A stretch of DNA of 64,000 nucleotides, taken from Albimonas pacifica. Its GTDB lineage: Bacteria > Pseudomonadota > Alphaproteobacteria > Rhodobacterales > Rhodobacteraceae. Under the pieces are notes generated by a model that saw only the letters and a list, made by a program, of their open reading frames with translations, was not told the DNA's origin and did not search any database. Position 1 is the stretch's first letter. Each line of letters begins with the position of its first letter. This document shows positions 33,040-42,554 of this stretch, one piece after another. The stretch is taken from NCBI RefSeq assembly GCF_900113695.1, contig NZ_FOQH01000005.1:496001-560000 (forward strand), in the 5' to 3' direction. The position numbers and the translations under genes are program-made.

Positions 33040-33972
33040 ATGGACCTCGAAGCCACCCCCTTCCGCGCCTTCGTGAAGGTCGCCGAGCATGAAAGTTTTA
33101 CGCGGGCGGCCGCCGAGCTGAACATCTCTCAGCCGGCGTTGTCGGCGATGATCAAGGAGATGGAGCGCCGGCTGGGGTTCCGGCTGTTCGAGCGGACCTC
33201 GCGCAGGGTGTCGCTGACGCGCGAGGGGCGGGCGCTGATCACCAACGCCAAGCGCGTGGTGCTGGAGCATGACTGGGCGCTGCAGCGGGCGAGGGAGATC
33301 CTTTCCAACGATTTACGGATTGCGGCGCCGCTCGACTCCACCCTCATCGCCGAACGCGCGGCGCTGACGGAGGCGTTCGCGACCCAGCATCCGAAGGCCA
33401 GGATCGACGTGCTGGCGCTGAGCCCGTCGCGCCTCTACGACGCGGTGCGCACGGACGAGGCGGACCTGGCGCTGACGCTGGAGCCCTCGGCGCGGGACGA
33501 ACTGTCGCCGATCAATGCGGTCCGGGGGGCGGAGTTCGAGGCGCGGGTGCTGGCGACGCGCCGCGTGGGGCTGCTGGCGCCGCCGGGGCATCCGTTCTTC
33601 GGGCGGGCGAAGGTAACGGAATCCGAATTGAAGGGCGTGCGGGTCGCCGTGGTGGGGCGGGTGCATGGGGGGCCGCTGGCCTCGGGCGTGGGGCGCTGGC
33701 TGGCGGAGGTCGGCGCCGAGACCGTGAGGACGGGCGAGGCGGATGCCATCTCCTTGATGCGGCTCGCTTTGCGCACGGGAGTGGCGGCGGTTGATATCGG
33801 CTGGTTCGAGATGGCGCGGCCGGCGGTGGGGCCCTCGCTGGCCACGGTGGGGATCGAGGGGCGTGGGGTCTCCACCGATCTGGTGATGCTGCGCAAACCC
33901 CGTGCGCCCCGCCCGCTGGCGGAGCGCTTCTGGAGTTTTGCGGGCGCGCGGGCCGAGGCCTCGCCGCTCTAG
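33040..33972 (+). CDS. LysR-family transcriptional regulator
   Basis: The protein has 310 residues. The N-terminal winged helix-turn-helix reads FVKVAEHESFTRAAAELNISQPALSAMIKEMERRL with FERTSRRVSLTREG, the usual LysR signature; the remainder is a periplasmic-binding-protein-like effector domain. The effector domain has less common features (DLRIAAPLDSTLIAERAAL instead of LRIG..), so the ligand cannot be guessed. It is divergent to the acyl-CoA dehydrogenase operon and most likely controls it in response to a pathway metabolite. Its stop overlaps that of the convergent SDR gene by 4 bp. Confidence 0.9.
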   Translation: MDLEATPFRAFVKVAEHESFTRAAAELNISQPALSAMIKEMERRLGFRLFERTSRRVSLTREGRALITNAKRVVLEHDWALQRAREILSNDLRIAAPLDSTLIAERAALTEAFATQHPKARIDVLALSPSRLYDAVRTDEADLALTLEPSARDELSPINAVRGAEFEARVLATRRVGLLAPPGHPFFGRAKVTESELKGVRVAVVGRVHGGPLASGVGRWLAEVGAETVRTGEADAISLMRLALRTGVAAVDIGWFEMARPAVGPSLATVGIEGRGVSTDLVMLRKPRAPRPLAERFWSFAGARAEASPL

Positions 33973-34778
33973 GCGCGGCGGATGGTCAGGCCGCCGTCGA
34001 CGGGGAGCGCGGTGCCGGTGATGTAGCTGGCCGAGGGCAGGGCGAAGCTGAGCACGCCGTTGGCGATGTCCTCGGGGTCGCCGTAGCGTTTCAGGGCGGT
34101 GCGGCGCTTGGCGTAGATCACCTTGTGCTCCTCGGGGATGCGCTCGGTGATGCCGGAGCGGATCGGGCCGGGGCAGATGGCGTTGACGGTGATGCCCTCG
34201 GGGCCGAGGTCGCAGGCGAAGCCGCGGGTGATGCCGATGACGCCGTGCTTGGCGGCGACGTAGGCGGTGTTGCCGGGGGTGGCGCCCAGGCCCTCGGTCG
34301 AGGCGATGTTGATCACCCGGGGGTTGGCGGATTTGCGCAGCCAGGGCAGGGCGGTGCGGATCGTGCGCTGGTGGGCGGTCAGCATGCCGTCGAGGGCGCG
34401 GGCCCACTGGGTCTCGTAGGCGTCGGGGTCGTCGATGGGGGCCCAGGCGGAGAAGCCGGCGTTGTTGACGAGGATGTCGAGGCCGCCGAAGTGGTCGGTC
34501 GCCGTCTTGATCCCGGCCTGGATGGCGTCGAGCTTGGAGACGTCCATGGCGAAGGCGAGGACCTCGCCGATCGAGGGGTCGTCCTTGCGGGCCTCGGCGA
34601 TCTCGGCGGCGACGGCGTCCACGCCCTCCTGCGTGAGGTCGGAGATGGCGACCTTCGCGCCCTCCCGCGCGAAAAGATGCGCGGTCGCGCGGCCCATGCC
34701 GGAGGCGGCCCCCGTGACGAAGGCGATGCAGCCGGCGATGGAGCGCGAGCGGTGCTGATAGGGGGGCAGGTTGGTCAT
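33969..34778 (-). CDS. Short-chain dehydrogenase/reductase
   Basis: The protein has 269 residues with the classical SDR motifs: AFVTGAASGMGRATAHLF (cofactor loop), DILVNNAGFSAW (NNAG), NIASTEGLGATPGNTAYVAAKHGV (catalytic Ser, Tyr and Lys) and NAICPGPIRSGITERI. The acidic residue after strand 2 (AISDLTQEGV) predicts NAD preference. It converges on and overlaps the LysR gene by 4 bp and is followed by the ABC-transporter operon on the same strand after 280 bp. It may belong to acyl or hydroxy-acid catabolism, but no direct operon partner is present. Confidence 0.87.
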   Translation of the reverse strand: MTNLPPYQHRSRSIAGCIAFVTGAASGMGRATAHLFAREGAKVAISDLTQEGVDAVAAEIAEARKDDPSIGEVLAFAMDVSKLDAIQAGIKTATDHFGGLDILVNNAGFSAWAPIDDPDAYETQWARALDGMLTAHQRTIRTALPWLRKSANPRVINIASTEGLGATPGNTAYVAAKHGVIGITRGFACDLGPEGITVNAICPGPIRSGITERIPEEHKVIYAKRRTALKRYGDPEDIANGVLSFALPSASYITGTALPVDGGLTIRRA

Positions 34779-34940
34779 CCGGGTCTTCCTCCGAGCGCGG
34801 CGCGTTGCGGCCGCTTGTTGATTGGCGCGCAGGGCGAGGGCCCGCGCGGCCTTTCAGGGGGAGCATGACGGAGGGGCGCCGCGCAAGAGGTCTGTAAGGG
34901 AGACGGATGAGGTCGCGTCGCGCGGCGGCGGCCCCAGGCG

Positions 34941-35046
34941 GGCGCCCCGGGCTTGACCCGGGGCCTGTCGCGGCCGGGAGCGGGCGCTTCGCCGGCGGGC
35001 GGGCGCGGCGCTTGCGGCGGAAGCCCCGGGTCAAGCCCGGGGCGCC
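34941..35046. repeat. Separated inverted repeat, 23-bp arms
   Basis: The arms at 34941-34963 (GGCGCCCCGGGCTTGACCCG plus GGG) and 35024-35046 are exact complements with 60 bp between. CCCGGGTCAAGCCCGGG-type palindromic units are widespread intergenic repeats in alphaproteobacteria. It lies just after the stop of the peptide ABC operon, where it could act as a terminator or mRNA-end stabiliser. Confidence 0.75.
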
Positions 35047-35058
35047 TGCGCGCGAATG

Positions 35059-35835
35059 TCAGTCGAAGGTGCGGTAGGAGCGCACGGCCTCGCGGTCGTA
35101 GCCCTCGGTCGCGGACATCAGCTGGGCGGTATAGGGCTCGGACGGCGTGTGGGCGCGCAGGGTGTCCTCGGTGACCTCCTCGACCATGCGGCCGCGGTTC
35201 ATCACCGCCACGCGGCCGCAGAGATGGGCCACCACGGCGAGGTTGTGGGAGACCATCAGGTAGGTCAGGCCGCGGTCCTGCTGCAGGCGCTTGAGAAGAT
35301 TGAGGATCTCGGCCTGGACGGAGACGTCGAGGGCGGAGGTCGGCTCGTCCAGCAGCAGGATCTCGGGCTCCAGGATCAGGGCGCGGGCGACGGCGATGCG
35401 CTGGCGCTGGCCGCCGGAGATCTGGTGGGGGTAGCGGAAGCGGAACTCGGGGCCGAGGCCGACGTCCTTCAGGGCGGCGAGGATGCGGGCGTCGCGGTTG
35501 TTCAGGCCGTGGATCTCGAGGGGCTCGCGCAGGATGGCGTCGACGGTGTGGCGGGGGTGGAGCGCGCCGTAGGGGTCCTGGAAGACCATCTGCATGGCGC
35601 GGGCCTCGGCCTTGGTGCGCTTGGACGTGAGATAGCGGCCGTTGACGCGGATCGTGCCGGACCACTGCGGGTTGATGCGGGCGATGGCGCGCAGGATGGT
35701 GGATTTGCCGGAGCCGGATTCGCCCACCAGGCCGTAGCTTTCGCCCTCGGCCACCGAGAAGGAGACGTTGCGGACCGCGTGGACGGTCGAGGCGCCCTCG
35801 CCGAAGGTGATGGAGAGGTTCTCGATCTCGATCAT
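35059..35835 (-). CDS. Peptide/opine-type ABC transporter ATP-binding protein (DppF-like)
   Basis: The protein has 258 residues and one ABC ATPase domain: Walker A GESGSGKST near residue 39, Q-loop, signature ISGGQRQRIAVARAL, Walker B ILLLDEPTSALD, and the H-loop in LMVSHNLAVV. The C-terminal end of the family (oligopeptide extension) is short here. It overlaps the second ATPase gene by 4 bp and is the last gene of the five-gene importer operon. It hydrolyses ATP to drive import of a peptide-like or nickel/opine-type solute. Confidence 0.9.
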   Translation of the reverse strand: MIEIENLSITFGEGASTVHAVRNVSFSVAEGESYGLVGESGSGKSTILRAIARINPQWSGTIRVNGRYLTSKRTKAEARAMQMVFQDPYGALHPRHTVDAILREPLEIHGLNNRDARILAALKDVGLGPEFRFRYPHQISGGQRQRIAVARALILEPEILLLDEPTSALDVSVQAEILNLLKRLQQDRGLTYLMVSHNLAVVAHLCGRVAVMNRGRMVEEVTEDTLRAHTPSEPYTAQLMSATEGYDREAVRSYRTFD

Positions 35836-36680
35836 CGGCGCGCCTCGGTCAGCCAGGCGGGGTCGCGGTCGAGCACGGGGAGCATCTCCTGGCGATGGTC
35901 GAGGCTGGGGAGGCAGTTCAGCAGGCCGCGGGTGTAGGGGTGCTGCGCCTCGTGCAGGCGGCCGGCCTCCAGGACCTCCATGATGCGGCCGCCGTACATG
36001 ACGATGACGCGGTCGCAGAAGCTGGCGACCAGGTGGAGGTCGTGGGAGATCAGGACGAGGCCCATGCCGCGGTCGCGGACCATGTCGTCGAGGAGCGCCA
36101 GCACCTGCATCTGGACGGTGACGTCGAGGGCGGAGGTGGGCTCGTCGGCGATCAGGACGTCCGGTTCCGGGATCAGCATCATCGCGATCATCACCCGCTG
36201 GCCCATGCCGCCGGAGACCTGGTGGGGGTAGAGGTGGAAGACCTTCTCCGGCTCGCGGATCTGCACGGTCTCCAGCATCTCCAGGGCGCGGCGGCGGGCG
36301 ACGCGCTTCGAGGCGTGCGCGTGGATCGCGTAGGCCTCGGCGATCTGCTCGCCGACCTTGACCACCGGGTTCAGGGAGAAGCGGGGGTCCTGCATGATCA
36401 TCGAGATGCGGGCGCCGCGGATTTTCCTCAGCGTCCGGGGGGAGGCTTTCAGCAGGTCGATGCCGTCGAAGGTCATCCTGTCGGCGTCGATGCTCCCGTT
36501 GCGGGCGGTCAGGCCGAGGATGGCGCGGCCGGTCTGGGATTTGCCGGAGCCGGACTCGCCGACGATGCCGAGGCGCTCCCGGCCCAGGGTGAAGGAGACG
36601 CCGCGGACGGCCTCGATGGGGCCGTGAGGGGTGCGGAAGGAGACGCGGAGGTTCTCGACCTCGATGAGGGGTTCGCTCAT
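35832..36680 (-). CDS. Peptide/opine-type ABC transporter ATP-binding protein (DppD-like)
   Basis: The protein has 282 residues. Visible are Walker A GESGSGKSQTGR, the signature VSGGMGQRVMIAMML, Walker B VLIADEPTSALD and H-loop LISHDLHLV. The ATG at 36680 overlaps the stop of the permease gene (ATGA), which sets the start; the frame runs open upstream only within the permease gene. The C-terminal segment PYTRGLLNCLPSLD is the typical oligopeptide-ABC extension. The signature loop has GMGQR instead of GQRQR, a common variant in DppD. It pairs with the DppF-like subunit as the heterodimeric motor. Confidence 0.9.
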   Translation of the reverse strand: MSEPLIEVENLRVSFRTPHGPIEAVRGVSFTLGRERLGIVGESGSGKSQTGRAILGLTARNGSIDADRMTFDGIDLLKASPRTLRKIRGARISMIMQDPRFSLNPVVKVGEQIAEAYAIHAHASKRVARRRALEMLETVQIREPEKVFHLYPHQVSGGMGQRVMIAMMLIPEPDVLIADEPTSALDVTVQMQVLALLDDMVRDRGMGLVLISHDLHLVASFCDRVIVMYGGRIMEVLEAGRLHEAQHPYTRGLLNCLPSLDHRQEMLPVLDRDPAWLTEARR

Positions 36681-37603
36681 GCGGAGGCGCTCTTGGGGTC
36701 GAGGACGTCGCGAAGGCCGTCGCCGAGGAGGCAGAAGCCGAGCGAGACCAGGAAGATGGCGGCGCCGGGGGCCGTCGGGACCCACCACTGGTCGAGCAGG
36801 AACTGGCGGCCGGTGGAGATCATCGCGCCCCACTCGGGCAACGGCGGCTGGGCGCCGAGGCCGAGGAAGCCGAGGCCCGCCGCCGTCAGGATGATGCCGG
36901 CCATGTCGAGGGTCAGGCGGACGATCACCGAGGCGAGGCAGAGCGGGACCACGTGGCGGCGGATGATGCGGAAGGTGGAGGCGCCCTGCGCCTCGGCGGC
37001 GACGATGAAGTCGGATTTGCGGATGGTCAGGACCTCGGCCCGGGCGATGCGGGCGTAGGGGGACCAGGTGGTGAGCGCGATGGCGAGGACGGCGTTCTCG
37101 ATGCCGGCGCCCAGCGCCGCGACGAAGGCCAGCGCCAGGATCAGGCGGGGGAAGGCGAGGAAGATGTCGACGATGCGCATCAGCACCGCGTCCACCCAGC
37201 CGCCGGCGTAGCCCGCGATGGTGCCCACCGCGAGGCCGATGGGGGCCACGATGATCGAGACCAGGATGACGATGTAGAGGGTGATGCGGGAGCCCCAGAC
37301 GATCCGGTCGAAGATGTCCCGGCCGAGCTGGTCGGTGCCGAGCCAGTGCTCGGCCGAGGGGGGCAGCAGGCGGGCGCCGAGGTTCGGCGTCAGGCCGTCG
37401 GTGGCGGTGATCCAGGGGGCGAAGGCGGCGGCCAGCAGCAGCGCGGCCACGATCACGAAGCCCGCCATCGCGATCGGGTTGGAGCGGAAGCCGACCCAGC
37501 CGAGATAGCCGCGCTGCGCCCGCGCCTGCCAGGTGGAGGCCGGCGACGGGTCCATCAGCCAGCCGCGAAGCCCCGCGGCCCGGGGTTGGGTGGCCATGGT
37601 CAT
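36677..37603 (-). CDS. ABC transporter permease (DppC-like)
   Basis: The protein has 308 residues and six membrane helices. It carries the OppC/DppC N-terminal block before the first helix (GYLGWVGFRSNPIAMAGFVIVA), the extracytoplasmic HWLGTDQLGRDIFDRIVWG segment, and the EAA coupling motif in AAEAQGASTFRIIRRHVVP. It forms the import channel with the DppB-like subunit. The start at 37603 lies 11 bp after the DppB-like stop. The second ATG (third residue) is also possible; either way the first helix is unchanged. Confidence 0.9.
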   Translation of the reverse strand: MTMATQPRAAGLRGWLMDPSPASTWQARAQRGYLGWVGFRSNPIAMAGFVIVAALLLAAAFAPWITATDGLTPNLGARLLPPSAEHWLGTDQLGRDIFDRIVWGSRITLYIVILVSIIVAPIGLAVGTIAGYAGGWVDAVLMRIVDIFLAFPRLILALAFVAALGAGIENAVLAIALTTWSPYARIARAEVLTIRKSDFIVAAEAQGASTFRIIRRHVVPLCLASVIVRLTLDMAGIILTAAGLGFLGLGAQPPLPEWGAMISTGRQFLLDQWWVPTAPGAAIFLVSLGFCLLGDGLRDVLDPKSASA

Positions 37604-37613
37604 GCGAGGGTCC

Positions 37614-38675
37614 TCATGCGCGGGCCCTCGGGTCGGCGAGCTTGTAGAGCAGGTCGGAGAGCATGTTGATCCCCACGAAGCAGATGCCCACCACGACCGT
37701 CCCGCCCAGAACCGCGTTCATGTCGGCGTTGAACAGCGAGGTGGTGATGTACTGGCCGATGCCGGGCCAGGCGAAGACGGTCTCGGTCAGGACCGAGCCC
37801 TCCAGCAGCGAGGCGTAGGTCAGGCCGATGATGGTGATCAGCTGCACCAGCACGTTGCGGAAGGCGTGCCGCCAGATCACCGAGAACTCGGAGGCGCCCT
37901 TGATCCGGGCCGCCAGGATGTACTCCTGGCCAAGCTGGTCGAGCATGAAGCTGCGCGTCATCCGCGCGATGTAGGCCAGCGCGTAGAGGCCCAGGACCGA
38001 GGCCGGCAGCACAAGGTGCGAGACGGCGTTCCAGAAGATGTCCCACTCGCCCTGCAGGGCGCTGTCGATCAGGATCACGCCGGTCACGCTGTCGACGACG
38101 CCGTCGTAATAGATGTCGATGCGCCCGGGCCCGGCCACCCAGCCGAGGTTCCCGTAGAACACCAGCAGCCCCACCATGCCCAGCCAGAACACCGGCACCG
38201 AGTAGCCCGCGAGCCCCAGCACGCGCACCACATGGTCGATCCAGCGGCCCTGGTTGACCGCGGCCCAGACGCCCATGGGAATGCCCAGCAGGCAGCCCGC
38301 CAGGGTCGCGAGCGTCGCGAGCTCGAGCGTCGCGGGGAAGAACCTCAGGATGTCCTCGGTGACGGGCCGCGTGGTCATGATCGACATGCCGAAGTCGCCG
38401 GTCAGGATCTGGCCCAGGTAGCGCAGGTATTGCTCGTAGAGGGGCTTGTCCAAGCCCATCTCCAGGAACACGCGCTGATAGACCTCTTCCGAGGCGCGGT
38501 CGCCCACGACCGCGAGCACCGGGTCGGCGGGCATCACCCGGCCGATCACGAAGGTGATCGCCGTCAGCCCGAGGAAGGTGAGGACCAGCGACAGGACCGC
38601 GCCCGCCGTGGCCTTGAGGGCGCGCGGCGCCGCCGGGAAGGCTCCCGACGCCGCCGCGCTCGTCTGCTCCGTCAA
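37614..38675 (-). CDS. ABC transporter permease (DppB-like)
   Basis: The protein has 353 residues and six membrane helices with the DppB layout: helix 1 near residue 27, the LGLDKPLYEQYLRYLGQILTGDFG segment typical of the oligopeptide permease family, and the EAA-like motif in AARIKGASEFSVIWRHAFRN. The start ATG is 11 bp after the stop of the substrate-binding gene, on the same strand. The Thr/Ala-rich first 20 residues are cytoplasmic. It is the partner of the DppC-like permease. Confidence 0.9.
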   Translation of the reverse strand: MTEQTSAAASGAFPAAPRALKATAGAVLSLVLTFLGLTAITFVIGRVMPADPVLAVVGDRASEEVYQRVFLEMGLDKPLYEQYLRYLGQILTGDFGMSIMTTRPVTEDILRFFPATLELATLATLAGCLLGIPMGVWAAVNQGRWIDHVVRVLGLAGYSVPVFWLGMVGLLVFYGNLGWVAGPGRIDIYYDGVVDSVTGVILIDSALQGEWDIFWNAVSHLVLPASVLGLYALAYIARMTRSFMLDQLGQEYILAARIKGASEFSVIWRHAFRNVLVQLITIIGLTYASLLEGSVLTETVFAWPGIGQYITTSLFNADMNAVLGGTVVVGICFVGINMLSDLLYKLADPRARA

Positions 38676-38685
38676 GCGAGGGTCC

Positions 38686-40299
38686 TCACTTCGTCACGGT
38701 GCGGTAGTAGATCAGGTCGAAGGTCGGGCCCGAGACGAAGCCCTCGACCTCGGCCCGCATCACCGCCTGCTCGGTCTGCTGGAAGAGGATCGCGTAGGGG
38801 CCTTCCTCCATCAGCTTCTTCTGGATGTCGAAGTACTGCTGCTCGCGCGCGTCGACGTCGCCCTCGTTGCGGGCGTTCACGACCATCTCGTTCATGGCCT
38901 CGTCCATCCAGGCGTTCCGCCAGGCGAGCACGCCGGTCAGCTTCGCCTCGAGGGAGTTGTCCGGGTTGTGGGCGAAGGCGTCGAGGTTGGAGTGGGGGTC
39001 GACGTAGTCGGGCGACCACTGGGCGAGGATCAGGGCGTGCTTGCGGGCGCGATACATCGGCCACAGCGTCTTGCCCTCGGCCGTGGTGATCGAGGCCTTG
39101 ATGCCCGCCATCGACAGGGTCGCCTGAACGGCCTGCGCGATCTCGGGGTAGGGCGACTGGTTGAGCGTGTCCATCTGGATCTCGAACCCATCGGGATAGC
39201 CCGCCTCGGCCAGCAGGGCCTTGGCCTTCTCGACGTCGAGCGCGTAGGGCGTCTCGGTGTAGCCGGCCCACATGCCGCCGGGCCAGGCGGCCTGGTGGAC
39301 CTTGAACTGGCCCTTCAGGAAGCTGTCGGCCATGCCCTTGTAGTCGACGAGGTAGCGGATCGCCTCCATCACCTTGGGGTTGCCCAGGATCTCATGGTCC
39401 TGGTTGCCGGCCATGTAGATCAGGGCCGCCTTGGCGTCGGTCTGCACCTTCACCGAGGAGTCGCTCTCCAGCGCCGCCACCATGTCGGGGGTCAGGTCGC
39501 GGGCGAGGTCGATGTCGCCCTTCTCGATCATCAGCCGCTGGGCCGCGGGCTCGGCCACGTGGCGCACGATGGCCCGCTTCACGCCCGGCGCGCCGGAGCG
39601 GAAGGTCTCGTTGGCGGTCATCGAGACGAGCTCGTTGGCCTTCCAGGTCTGCAGGCTGAAGGGCCCGGAGCCGGCGGAGTTGTTCTTCAGCCAGGCGTAG
39701 CCCATGTCGCCGTCGGTCGCGTTCTCCTCGACCGTCTTCATGTCGACGATGGAGGCGACGCCGGCCGAGAGCGCGTTGAGCACGAGCGCGGGCGAGAACT
39801 CCTCGGTGATCTCGACCACCGCCTTGCCGTCCTCGACGCGCACCAGCTCGTCCACGTTCTCGGGCGTCCAGCCGAACTGGGTGATGATGAAGGACGGGGT
39901 CTTGTTGAGCTTCACCACACGGCGCAGCGAATAGACCACGTCGTCGGCGGTGACGGGGTTGCCGCTCTCGAAGGTCATGCCCTCGCGCATGGTGAAGGCG
40001 ATGGTCTTGCCGTCGTCCGAGATCTCGTAGGACTCGCACACGCCGCAGACCAGCTTCGACATGTCGTCGGGCTCGAACCACATCAGGCGGTCGTAGATCT
40101 GGGCGATCATCTCGCCGCCCGAGAACTCGAACACCTCGGCCGGGTCGAGGGTGATGATGTCGGAGATGTCCTTCGCCATGACGAAGGTGTCGGCGGGCGG
40201 GGCGGCGCGCAGCGGACCCGCCGCCACGCTCGCCATCAGCGCCGAGGCGACGCCGAGCGTCGCCAGCCGACCCAGGGATCGTCTGCCCAGGAATTTCAT
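38686..40299 (-). CDS. ABC transporter substrate-binding protein, family 5
   Basis: The protein has 537 residues. A signal peptide (SALMASVAAGPLRA, cleavage about residue 32) precedes the extracytoplasmic solute-binding domain with DIITLDPAEVFEFSGGEMIAQIYDRL and the family-5 pattern FTMREGMTFESGNPVTADDVVYSLRR. It captures a peptide, opine or similar solute in the periplasm for the permease pair encoded downstream. It is first in the operon; 270 bp separate it from the TRAP gene upstream. A TATCGATA palindrome is found at 40420-40427 in that gap. Confidence 0.9.
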   Translation of the reverse strand: MKFLGRRSLGRLATLGVASALMASVAAGPLRAAPPADTFVMAKDISDIITLDPAEVFEFSGGEMIAQIYDRLMWFEPDDMSKLVCGVCESYEISDDGKTIAFTMREGMTFESGNPVTADDVVYSLRRVVKLNKTPSFIITQFGWTPENVDELVRVEDGKAVVEITEEFSPALVLNALSAGVASIVDMKTVEENATDGDMGYAWLKNNSAGSGPFSLQTWKANELVSMTANETFRSGAPGVKRAIVRHVAEPAAQRLMIEKGDIDLARDLTPDMVAALESDSSVKVQTDAKAALIYMAGNQDHEILGNPKVMEAIRYLVDYKGMADSFLKGQFKVHQAAWPGGMWAGYTETPYALDVEKAKALLAEAGYPDGFEIQMDTLNQSPYPEIAQAVQATLSMAGIKASITTAEGKTLWPMYRARKHALILAQWSPDYVDPHSNLDAFAHNPDNSLEAKLTGVLAWRNAWMDEAMNEMVVNARNEGDVDAREQQYFDIQKKLMEEGPYAILFQQTEQAVMRAEVEGFVSGPTFDLIYYRTVTK

Positions 40300-40516
40300 G
40301 TGACCCTCCGCTGTTGCTCGCCGCGCCGGTCAGCGCGCGGCGGGTGCGGGCCGGCGTCGAGGCCGAGCCCATGATTTGTCGGCGCGGGAGGAGCCCGCGT
40401 CCGGGGGCCAGCGTGCAAGTATCGATATCGCATGTCCACAAGTGAATTCCGCCGCCGCGCCTGCGAAACGCGCGGCGGGGCGTCGCGCGCCGCGCGGAGG
40501 GGCGCCGCGAACGCGG

Positions 40517-40547
40517 ACGGCCCCGGGGAGGGGATCCCCGGGGCCGT
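40517..40547. terminator. Strong hairpin after the TRAP permease gene
   Basis: ACGGCCCCGGGGA and TCCCCGGGGCCGT form a perfect 13-bp stem with a 5-nt loop, 25 bp beyond the TRAP permease stop. TTT follows on the plus strand only, so it may also insulate the ABC operon promoter. Confidence 0.6.
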
Positions 40548-40571
40548 TTCGGATCGCGGGCGCGGGCGGTC

Positions 40572-42470
40572 TCAGGCCCTTGCGGGGCCCTGGTCCTCGG
40601 CGTTGGCGCGCAGGTGCAGGAAGATCAGCGCGATGCAGGCGAGCGTGGCGAGCCAGGTGGCCGCGGTCATCCACATCACCGTGCCCGGCGGCAGCAGGCA
40701 CAGGGCCCCCAGCGCCAGGGCGGCCAGCCGCTCGACCGGGGTCAGGCGGCGGCGGCCGTAGCCGATCAGCGCCCCGGTGATCATCGGCACCGCCACGACC
40801 GTGGTGACGGTGGCCGCGAAGATCTCCCACAGGCTGCCCTGCATCAGCAGGCCCGGGTGGTAGACGAAGATGAAGGGCAGCACGAAGGCGATCCAGCCCA
40901 GGCGCACGCTCTCCCACGCCGTCTCCATCGCCCGGGCCCCGGCCATCGAGGCGGCGGCGAAGCTCGCCAGCGCCACGGGGGGCGAGATCATCGAGAGCAG
41001 GCCGAAGTAGAAGACGAAGAAATGCGCCTCCAGCTTGCCCACGCCGAGCTGCACCAGCGGCGGCGCCGAGAGCGTGGCGAGCAGCAGGTAGACGCCCGAG
41101 GTCGGCAGGCCCATCCCGAGGATGATCGAGACCACGGCGGTCAGCAGCAGCAGCAGGAGCAGCGAGCCCTCGCCGAGCTGCAGCAGCACGAAGGACAGCC
41201 CGAAGGAAAGGCCCGAGGAGGACAGCAGCCCGATGATCATGCCCGCGACCGCGCAGATCAGCAGGATCTCGGCCGCGTCGCGGCCCGCGTCGTAGAGCGC
41301 GCGGGCGACCTCGCCGAAGCGGATCCGGTGCAGGCCCGCGAGGTTCAGGAGCCCGATCGCCAGCAGCGCCAGCGAGGCCCAGACCACCGCGGTCTCGGCC
41401 TCCATGTTGAAGGCGAACATGCCGGTCAGGAGCGCGCCGATGGGCACGATCACCACCATCGCGTGGCGCAGGATCTCGCGCGCGGGCTTGGCCGCCTCCT
41501 GCTCGCCGGCGCCGAGGTCGTGCTTGTCGGCCAGAAGGGAGATCTGCACGTAGACGGCGTAGAAATACAGAAGCGCCGGGATCAGGGCGGCGATGATGAT
41601 GTCCCGGTAGGGCATCTGCAGGAATTCGGACATCAGGAAGGCGGCGGCGCCCATCACCGGCGGCAGGATCTGGCCGCCGGTCGAGGCCACCGCCTCGATC
41701 GCGCCGGCGGTCTTGGGCTTGAAGCCCGCCTTCTTCATCGCCGGGATGGTCACCACCCCCGTCGACATCACGTTGGAGACCGCCGAGCCCGAGATCGAAC
41801 CCATGAAGGCCGAGGCGATCACCGCCATCTTGGCCGTGGCGCCGCGCCTGTCGCCGGCGAGCGCGCGGGCCGCGTCGGTCAGCACGCCCGCGCCGCCGGT
41901 GATCACCAGCAGCCGGCCGAAGACGATGAACAGCACCACCACGAAGGCCGCGACCTGCAGGGCCGAGCCGAGCGTCGCGGCCGAATCCACGCCGATGAAG
42001 CGCACGATGTCCGCGGCCGGGATCGGCCGGCCCTGCAGCTTGCCCGGCACCAGGTCCGAGAACAGCGCATAGAGCACCAGCGCCCCCAGGATCGCGATCA
42101 GGCTCCAGGCGCCCAGCCGGCGCAGCCCCTCGAGCGAGACGACGGCGACGCCGATGCCCAGCGCCAGGCTCTCCTCGGGATGGAAGAACGCGCCCTCAGA
42201 CAGCACCGGGAAGCGGACCAGCAGGTGCACGCCGACCCACAGGCTCGCCAGCGCCAGCGCCAGGTCCACGAAGACCAGCGCCCCGGTCCGCTCGGGGGCC
42301 GAGCGCAGGAAGACGGTGCAGGCCGCGAGGCCCAGCATCAGGCCGGCCACCTGCTCGGGGTAGAGCAGCAGGCCCAGCCAGAGCGGCGCGTTCAGCGCCC
42401 AGGCCACCGGCAGCAGCGCCACCACCAGGCACAGGGTCCACTGGATCGGAGTGAGGATGCGCCCGCTCAT
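40572..42470 (-). CDS. TRAP transporter fused permease (DctQM type, TAXI family)
   Basis: The protein has 632 residues and some 16-18 membrane helices. The N-terminal third is the DctQ-like four-helix part, the rest the DctM-like large subunit, with the typical segments FMGSISGSAVSNVMSTGVVTIP, ASTGGQILPPVMGAAAFLMSE and GMGLPTSGVYLLLATLSAP. Fused 4TM/12TM permeases go with TAXI-type binding proteins, and such a gene lies 84 bp upstream. The system imports organic acids using the sodium or proton gradient. The start ATG at 42470 is preceded by a purine-rich stretch (GAAAGGCGGCC). Confidence 0.92.
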   Translation of the reverse strand: MSGRILTPIQWTLCLVVALLPVAWALNAPLWLGLLLYPEQVAGLMLGLAACTVFLRSAPERTGALVFVDLALALASLWVGVHLLVRFPVLSEGAFFHPEESLALGIGVAVVSLEGLRRLGAWSLIAILGALVLYALFSDLVPGKLQGRPIPAADIVRFIGVDSAATLGSALQVAAFVVVLFIVFGRLLVITGGAGVLTDAARALAGDRRGATAKMAVIASAFMGSISGSAVSNVMSTGVVTIPAMKKAGFKPKTAGAIEAVASTGGQILPPVMGAAAFLMSEFLQMPYRDIIIAALIPALLYFYAVYVQISLLADKHDLGAGEQEAAKPAREILRHAMVVIVPIGALLTGMFAFNMEAETAVVWASLALLAIGLLNLAGLHRIRFGEVARALYDAGRDAAEILLICAVAGMIIGLLSSSGLSFGLSFVLLQLGEGSLLLLLLLTAVVSIILGMGLPTSGVYLLLATLSAPPLVQLGVGKLEAHFFVFYFGLLSMISPPVALASFAAASMAGARAMETAWESVRLGWIAFVLPFIFVYHPGLLMQGSLWEIFAATVTTVVAVPMITGALIGYGRRRLTPVERLAALALGALCLLPPGTVMWMTAATWLATLACIALIFLHLRANAEDQGPARA

Positions 42471-42554
42471 GGCCGCCTTTCGTCGATATCGGTCGGGAAG
42501 GATCGGGCCCCCGGCCCGCGAGGGGGGCCGGGGGCGGATGCGGTCAGGCCGCGG

